Assembly: GCF_004765805.1 (NCBI RefSeq)
Contig: NZ_SBIU01000003.1
Coordinates: forward strand, 372,001-436,000
Source: Halorussus halobius
GTDB lineage: Archaea > Halobacteriota > Halobacteria > Halobacteriales > Haladaptataceae
Direction of reading: 5' to 3'
DNA length: 64,000 bases
Shown: piece after piece, positions 59,184 to 64,000 of the stretch
Numbering within the stretch: the first letter of the stretch is position 1
Layout of the letters: each line of letters starts with the position of its first letter
Notes under the pieces: generated by a model
What the model was told of the DNA's origin: nothing
Database searches by the model: none
What the model saw: only the letters and a program-made list of their open reading frames with translations
Made by a program: the position numbers and the translations under genes

Positions 59184-60059
59184 ATGAGTACGCAAGTTCC
59201 GAAAGAAGACGACCGAACCGAGAGCGTCGAACACGAGGCCGAGGACGCGGCCGAACCGTCCCACGGCGACCGACGCCGACAGGAGCGGGACGCCCGCCGC
59301 CAGTCGGTGTCGGGCGCGCCCGCCGAACCCGACGAGGACACCTTCCAGTTGAAGGTGTTCCGGTACGACCCCGAAGTCGAGGCCAAGTCGGAGCCGCGCT
59401 TCGACGACTTCCCGGTCCCCCGCGAGAAGGGGATGACGGTGCTGGACGCGCTCATCTACGCCCGCGACACCTACGACACCACGCTGACGTTCCGCCATTC
59501 GTGCCGGCAGGCGGTGTGTGGCTCGGACGCGCTGTTCATCAACGGCCGTCAGCGACTCGGCTGTCAGACCCAGATAGCCGACCTCGACCAGCCGGTGCGG
59601 GTCGAGCCGCTGCCCCATCAGGACGTGGTCAAAGACCTCGTGGTCGACATGGAGCACTTCTACGACCAGATGCACGCGGTCGAGCCGTTCTTCCAGGGCG
59701 ACGCGCCCGACGACGGCCTCGAAGAGCAACGCCAGAGTCGGGAGAACCGCGAGAAGATAAAGATGTCCACGCGCTGTATCTGGTGTGGCGCGTGTATGTC
59801 CTCGTGTAACATCGCGGCCGGGGACAACCAGTACCTCGGGCCGGCGGCCATCAACAAGGCCTACCGGTTTGCGATGGACGACCGCGAGGGCGAGGAGATG
59901 AAAGAACACCGCATGAACGTTCTGGACCAGGAACACGGCGTCTGGCGGTGCCAGACCCAGTTCTCCTGCACGAACGTCTGTCCGAAGGACATCCCGCTGA
60001 CCGAGCACATCCAGGAACTCAAGCGGGAAGCGGTCAAGCAGAATCTGAAATTCTGGTAA
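59184..60059 (+). CDS. sdhB: Succinate dehydrogenase iron-sulfur subunit SdhB
   Basis: This 291-aa protein has an acidic N-terminal extension (about 50 residues), a plant-ferredoxin-type (2Fe-2S) domain with FRHSCRQAVCGSDAL and LGCQTQI, and two C-terminal clusters (CIWCGACMSSCNIA, CQTQFSCTNVCPKDI). It passes electrons from the FAD of SdhA to quinone at SdhCD. Confidence 0.93.
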   Translation: MSTQVPKEDDRTESVEHEAEDAAEPSHGDRRRQERDARRQSVSGAPAEPDEDTFQLKVFRYDPEVEAKSEPRFDDFPVPREKGMTVLDALIYARDTYDTTLTFRHSCRQAVCGSDALFINGRQRLGCQTQIADLDQPVRVEPLPHQDVVKDLVVDMEHFYDQMHAVEPFFQGDAPDDGLEEQRQSRENREKIKMSTRCIWCGACMSSCNIAAGDNQYLGPAAINKAYRFAMDDREGEEMKEHRMNVLDQEHGVWRCQTQFSCTNVCPKDIPLTEHIQELKREAVKQNLKFW

Positions 60060-60073
60060 CCAGGTGAGACAAT

Positions 60074-61963
60074 ATGCACGAACACGACGTTCTGGTAATC
60101 GGCGGCGGCGGTGCCGGACTCCGGGCGGCCATCGCGGCCGACGAGGAAGGTGCCGACGTAGCCATCGTGACGAAGCTCCACCCGGTCCGGAGTCACACCG
60201 GCGCGGCCGAGGGCGGCATCAACGCGGCGCTCCGCGAGGGCGACGACTGGGAACTCCACGCCTACGACACGATGAAGGGGTCGGACTACCTCGGCGACGC
60301 CCCCGCCATCGAGACGCTGGCCCAAGACAGCCCCGAGGAGACCGTCCAGCTCGAACACTGGGGGATGCCCTTCTCCCGCGAGGACGACGGTCGGGTGTCC
60401 CAGCGCCCGTTCGGCGGCCTCTCGTTTGCCCGGACGACCTACGCCGGTGCGGAGACCGGCCACCACATGCTCCACACGATGTACGAGCAGGTGGTCAAGC
60501 GGGGCATCCAGGTGTACGACGAGTGGTACGTCTCGGACCTGGCGGTCACCGACCACGACGACCCCAGCGACCGGGAGTGTCACGGCGTGGTGGCCTACGA
60601 CATCAAGACCGGCGAAATCGAGGGCTTCAAGGCTCGGAACGGGGTCGTCCTCGCCACGGGCGGCCTCGGGCAGGTGTACGACCACACCACCAACGCGGTC
60701 GCCAACACCGGCGACGGTGCCGCCATGGCCTACCGGGCGGGCGTCCCGCTCGAGGACATGGAGTTCGTCCAGTTCCACCCCACGACCCTGCCCTCGACGG
60801 GCGTTCTGATTTCGGAGGGCGTGCGGGGCGAGGGCGGCATCCTCTACAACGCCGAGGGCGAGCGGTTCATGTTCGAGTACGGCTACGCCAACAACGACGG
60901 CGAACTCGCCTCTCGGGACGTGGTCTCGCGGGCCGAACTCACCGAGGTCAACGCGGGACGCGGCGTCGAGGACGAGTACGTCTACCTCGACATGCGCCAC
61001 CTCGGCGAGGAGCGCATCACCGACCGACTGGAGAACATCCTCCACCTCGCGCGGGACTTCGAGGGCGTCGACGGCCTCGAAGAACCGATGCCGGTCAAGC
61101 CCGGCCAGCACTACGAGATGGGCGGCATCGAGACCGACGAGAACGGCCACACCCGAATCGACGGCCTCTACGCGGCGGGCGAGTGTGCCTGCGTGTCGGT
61201 CCACGGCTCGAATCGCCTGGGCGGCAACGCCCTGCCCGAACTCATCGTGTTCGGCGCGCGCGCGGGCCGTCACGCCGCCGGCGCGGACATGGGCGAGCCC
61301 GAAATCACGACCGGGCGGACCGCCGACACCGAACCCGAAGACGACCTCGAAACCCCGGTCGAACCGGGTGCGGTCGAGGCCGGCGACGAGGACGCCGTGG
61401 CCGACGGCGGTGAGCCAACCGACGAGTCGCGCTCCTCGTCGGACCCCCGGTCCGACGGCGGGGCCGCCGTGGTCGACCCCGACGAGACGGTCCGGGGCGC
61501 GGTCGAGCGCGAGCGCGCTCGCATCGAGCGCCTGCTGGACAAAGACACCGGCGTCCAGCACGCCGAACTCCGGGCCGACCTCCAGGAGTCGATGACCGAG
61601 AACGTCAACGTGTTCCGCAACGAGGACGGCCTCGAACAGGCCCTCGAAGACATCCAGGCGGTCCGCGAGCGGTATCAGGACGTGTACGTCGACGACCCCT
61701 CGCGGACGTTCAACACCGACCTCATCCACACTATCGAGACCCGCAACCTCGTCGACCTCGCGGAGGCCATCACGCTCGGCGCGCTGGCCCGCGACGAGTT
61801 CCGGGGCGCACACTGGCGACAGGAACACCAGGAGCGCAAGGACGACGAGTGGCTCAAGCACACGATGCTGTCGTGGAACGACGGCTCGCCCGAACTCTGG
61901 TACAAGCCGGTCATCCTCGACGGCGAGAACAAGACCTACGAGCCGAAAGAGCGCAGTTACTGA
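60074..61963 (+). CDS. sdhA: Succinate dehydrogenase flavoprotein subunit SdhA
   Basis: This 629-aa subunit has the FAD motif VLVIGGGGAGLRAAIAAD, the flavinylation His in SHTGAAEGGINAALREG, LATGGLGQVYDHTTNA and the C-terminal YAAGECACVSVHGSNRLGGN. It oxidises succinate to fumarate at the inner membrane face. An acidic low-complexity insert at about 405-472 lengthens it relative to bacterial SdhA, probably a halophilic surface loop. It ends the sdhCDBA operon. Confidence 0.94.
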   Translation: MHEHDVLVIGGGGAGLRAAIAADEEGADVAIVTKLHPVRSHTGAAEGGINAALREGDDWELHAYDTMKGSDYLGDAPAIETLAQDSPEETVQLEHWGMPFSREDDGRVSQRPFGGLSFARTTYAGAETGHHMLHTMYEQVVKRGIQVYDEWYVSDLAVTDHDDPSDRECHGVVAYDIKTGEIEGFKARNGVVLATGGLGQVYDHTTNAVANTGDGAAMAYRAGVPLEDMEFVQFHPTTLPSTGVLISEGVRGEGGILYNAEGERFMFEYGYANNDGELASRDVVSRAELTEVNAGRGVEDEYVYLDMRHLGEERITDRLENILHLARDFEGVDGLEEPMPVKPGQHYEMGGIETDENGHTRIDGLYAAGECACVSVHGSNRLGGNALPELIVFGARAGRHAAGADMGEPEITTGRTADTEPEDDLETPVEPGAVEAGDEDAVADGGEPTDESRSSSDPRSDGGAAVVDPDETVRGAVERERARIERLLDKDTGVQHAELRADLQESMTENVNVFRNEDGLEQALEDIQAVRERYQDVYVDDPSRTFNTDLIHTIETRNLVDLAEAITLGALARDEFRGAHWRQEHQERKDDEWLKHTMLSWNDGSPELWYKPVILDGENKTYEPKERSY

Positions 61964-62016
61964 CTGGTTCGTCGCACCGTCGAATCAATCGGTAACCGAT
62001 TTCTTCTGCCCGTCCG

Positions 62017-62217
62017 CTATCCCGCCAGTCCGAGCGTCGAGAGCAGGTCGACGCCGACCTCGAAGTACTCCACGACCCTGTAGCCGAGGTAGATGCCGAC
62101 GATGCCCACCACGCCGGGCAGTTCGGGCGGCGCGGGCATCGGAATCCCGAGGAAGGTGAACAGCGCGCCCGTGAGGAATCCGGTCAGCAGCGCGAGCAGC
62201 GTGAGCGTGAGGTTCAT
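62017..62217 (-). CDS. XapX-domain small membrane protein
   Basis: A 66-aa protein with TLLALLTGFLTGALFTFLG and PMPAPPELPGVVGIVGIYLG, the XapX (DUF1427) signature of two helices with a conserved Pro-rich turn. Function unknown. The ATG at 62217 is the family start. Confidence 0.8.
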   Translation of the reverse strand: MNLTLTLLALLTGFLTGALFTFLGIPMPAPPELPGVVGIVGIYLGYRVVEYFEVGVDLLSTLGLAG

Positions 62218-62395
62218 TGCTCGCCGGATAGCCGCCCGACCCGGAAATGCGTTTCTGGTTCGGGCCACGTCCGGACGGACGCGAGCGCTCACGGACCGAG
62301 ACACGGGTATCGACGGGTCGAGTTCGGTATCGACGGACGACGCCGCGAGCATCGGCGGACGACGCTACGAACGCCGGCTGACGAGCGCGGAACGC

Positions 62396-62429
62396 GCTGA
62401 CTACTGTCTCGACCGGTGAGAGACCGCAC
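62396..62429 (+). repeat. Fragment resembling the dispersed repeat left end
   Basis: GCTGACTACTGTCTCGACC and GTGAGAGACCGCAC follow the start of the dispersed repeats (GCTAGCTACTGCCTCGACC, GAGTGACCGCACC). Only this end is present. The gap 62218-62489 holds nothing else I can support. Confidence 0.45.
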
Positions 62430-62489
62430 GCTACGGCGACCGTACGATTGGACGTAGAACGTCGAATCGACCGAGAAGGGGTCGCGTCG

Positions 62490-62687
62490 CTACCGCCACT
62501 GCGAGAGGGTGTGCGACTCGTCGTACGGCATCGCGAGGTACGCCTCGTCGTTGGACACGTCCGCGATGACGGTCGTGCGGTCGTCGCCGCCGTCGTCGAC
62601 CGCGAACATGACCTCTCCGTCCTCGAACGATTCCTCGACGTCGTCGGTGGGGATGCTCCAACTCAGGGGGATCACCTTGGTTCGCAC
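62490..62687 (-). CDS. Small conserved haloarchaeal protein (DUF7556-like)
   Basis: A 65-aa protein starting with GTG, MRTKVIPLSWSIPTDDVEES, then EDGEVMFAVDDGGDDRTTVI and an end with LSQWR. A TATA-like ATACTAAA (62711-62718) is 24-31 nt upstream, supporting this start and a leaderless transcript. I link it to a haloarchaeal family, DUF7556, from memory. Function unknown. Confidence 0.65.
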   Translation of the reverse strand: MRTKVIPLSWSIPTDDVEESFEDGEVMFAVDDGGDDRTTVIADVSNDEAYLAMPYDESHTLSQWR

Positions 62688-62710
62688 GAGACCATAGCGT
62701 CGAGACCCCC

Positions 62711-62718
62711 TTTAGTAT
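62711..62718 (-). promoter_or_regulatory. Probable TATA box of the small DUF7556-like gene
   Basis: The minus strand reads ATACTAAA, 24-31 nt before the GTG at 62687. Confidence 0.45.
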
Positions 62719-62734
62719 ACGTCATCTTCCCGCT

Positions 62735-62793
62735 CGTAACGTAGCGTTACGCCCCGCGTACCGCGATGAAACGGTTCGTAACGGGAAGTTACG
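62735..62793. repeat. Two CGTAAC/GTTACG inverted repeats
   Basis: CGTAACG and CGTTACG flank TAG (62735-62751), and CGTAAC and GTTACG flank GGGAA (62777-62793). Both lie upstream of the small gene at 62687 and downstream of the surface-protein gene. They may be operator half-sites or a terminator. Confidence 0.5.
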
Positions 62794-62838
62794 CCGGGCG
62801 CGAGGGCGTCGCTCGCCACCGGCCGCGACGGGGGCGCG

Positions 62839-64000
62839 TTACCGACGAGCGCGCACGAGGAGCGCGCTCACCAGCAGGGCACCGAGGGCGATCGCGACTC
62901 CGAAGCCGGGCATGGCGGTCTCGGCGTCCACGCCGGTCGTCGTCTCGACCGCGTCCGTCGTCTCGTCGGTCTCCGGCTCGCGGACCGCGACCGTCACCTC
63001 CTCGGTCGCGGTCGCGCCGTACTCGTCCTCGACGACCACCGTCACGTTCCGCGCGCCGGCCGACCCGAAGCCGTGTTCGACCGACTCGCCGGTCACCGCG
63101 CCGTCGCCGAACTGCCACGTCACGGTCGTCTCGCCCACTTCGTCGGCCACGTCGACCGAGAAGTCCCCGGCCGACCCGACCGTCAACTCGTCGGGCGCGT
63201 CGAGGTCGACTTCGGGTCGGTCGTTCACCACGACCGTCGCGGTCGCGTCGTCTTCGAGCCCGTTCTCGTCGGTGACGGTCAACTCGACCTCGCGCTCGCC
63301 CGGGCTGTCGAACGAGACGCTGGCGGTCGGCCCCGAGGCCGTCCGCTCGCCGACCGCCCACTCGTAGGCGGCCAGCGTGCCGTTCCCGGCGGTCGACCCG
63401 GCCGCCGACAGTTCGACCGGCTCGCCGACGGTCACGGCCTCGCTGGCGTCGATGGCGGCGGTCGGCGCGGGGACGACCGTCACCGCCAGCGTCGCGTCGG
63501 CCGAGGCGTTCGCCGAGAGCGCCACCGTGCCGTTCTCCTCGGCGACGACCTCGGTCGCCAGCACCGACCAGTTCCCGTCGGTCCGCTCGGCGACCCGCAG
63601 GTCCGAGACTTCGCCGTCGACCTCGTCGGTCTCGACCGTCGGCTCGACCGTGGCACCGTCCTCGACCGCGCCGTCGGGGTCGGTCACGGTCACCGCGTAG
63701 ACGGGGTCGCCGGGCGGCGAGAGCGCCGAGAGGTTCGCCGGCTCGGACACCGCGAGCACGCCCGAGGCGTTCGATGCGTTCGTCGACTCCGACAGCGTGA
63801 CCGACCGGACCCGCGAGTCCTCGAACGCGACCCGCGTGCCCGACTCGTTGGCGTCGGCGTCCTCGATGGCCGCGACTGCTGGGCCACCGAGCCGGACGAC
63901 CCAGCCGTCGCGGTCGTCGCCGAAGCTGGTCGACTCGCCGACGGCGAGGTAGCCGCCGCCGTGGCCCTCGATCACCGGCCAGAACTTGTCCCAGTAGCTC
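62839..64000 (-). CDS. PKD-domain surface protein with PGF-CTERM anchor (N-terminal part outside window)
   Basis: The frame is open to the right edge, so the start is outside. The visible part has a WVVRLGG repeat-like segment, a beta region with many NxS/T sequons, two PKD-like domains (around AYEWAVGERTASGPTASVSF and VTWQFGDGAVTGESVEHGFG), a Thr/Glu-rich linker and the C-terminal MPGFGVAIALGALLVSALLV followed by RARR, a PGF-CTERM sorting signal. Archaeosortase A should cleave it and attach lipid, displaying it on the S-layer surface. The ligand or enzyme activity is not visible. Confidence 0.85.
   Translation of the reverse strand, partial: SYWDKFWPVIEGHGGGYLAVGESTSFGDDRDGWVVRLGGPAVAAIEDADANESGTRVAFEDSRVRSVTLSESTNASNASGVLAVSEPANLSALSPPGDPVYAVTVTDPDGAVEDGATVEPTVETDEVDGEVSDLRVAERTDGNWSVLATEVVAEENGTVALSANASADATLAVTVVPAPTAAIDASEAVTVGEPVELSAAGSTAGNGTLAAYEWAVGERTASGPTASVSFDSPGEREVELTVTDENGLEDDATATVVVNDRPEVDLDAPDELTVGSAGDFSVDVADEVGETTVTWQFGDGAVTGESVEHGFGSAGARNVTVVVEDEYGATATEEVTVAVREPETDETTDAVETTTGVDAETAMPGFGVAIALGALLVSALLVRARR

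Noticed and set aside
1-64000. Transposase or ribosomal RNA genes
   Set aside because: I found no frame with transposase motifs and no rRNA-like stretch in the window.

Overview
The window is haloarchaeal (class Halobacteria) chromosome. Proteins are strongly acidic, third codon positions are GC-rich, many genes look leaderless with TATA-like boxes about 25-33 nt upstream of the start, and there are Tat signals, a PGF-CTERM protein, an archaellin and many families typical of haloarchaea. I cannot name the genus from the sequence alone.

Bases 1 to about 16.6 kb are accessory DNA stacked against a tRNA-Ile(GAU) gene (16572-16645, minus). Two integrated elements lie in tandem. Element A enters from the left edge and ends near 4150. 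It carries the end of a RecA-like ATPase gene, a small conserved gene, a family-B DNA polymerase with altered catalytic motifs, a HicBA toxin-antitoxin pair and a degraded copy of an end module. Element B (4151-16584, about 12.4 kb) is bounded by a 13-bp copy of the tRNA 3' end and by the tRNA itself. It looks like a complete pleolipovirus-type provirus: tyrosine integrase behind four tiny zinc-finger-like genes with 4-nt overlaps, a winged-helix repressor candidate, a membrane protein, two small DNA-binding proteins, then a rightward morphogenesis block (four-helix membrane protein, small protein, spike-like protein, two membrane proteins, packaging-type ATPase). A Holliday-resolvase-like nuclease and a leftward replication block (zinc ribbon, C5 cytosine methyltransferase, two small genes, large replication-initiator candidate) complete it. 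About 405 bp of the right ends of A and B are homologous, so both probably used the same attachment site.

From 16.7 kb onward the DNA is ordinary chromosome: fxsA, FAD oxidoreductases, conserved small haloarchaeal proteins, a two-domain Cdc48/VAT-type AAA ATPase, phytoene synthase, hydroxyacyl-CoA dehydrogenase, an aldolase and fructose-bisphosphatase pair with overlapping genes, a phytoene-desaturase-like gene, Nudix, an acyl-CoA carboxylase subunit, MaoC, CitE-like lyase and glutamate dehydrogenase, archaellin, acyl-CoA dehydrogenase, arylsulfotransferase-like and RIO-kinase-like proteins, aldehyde dehydrogenase, two subunits of a molybdenum hydroxylase with no large subunit beside them, AlkA-type glycosylase, a divergent ATP-grasp/protease and M14 carboxypeptidase pair, and the sdhCDBA operon. 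The right edge cuts a PKD-domain surface protein.

A family of dispersed intergenic repeats of about 180-235 bp (17.5, 22.9, 23.6, 55.4 and 55.6 kb, with a fragment at 62.4 kb) is the most distinctive unexplained structure in the chromosomal part. Each copy holds a stem-loop whose stem is kept by paired base changes, and two loci hold head-to-head inverted copies. Minisatellites and a 44-aa zinc-finger gene lie between one such pair.
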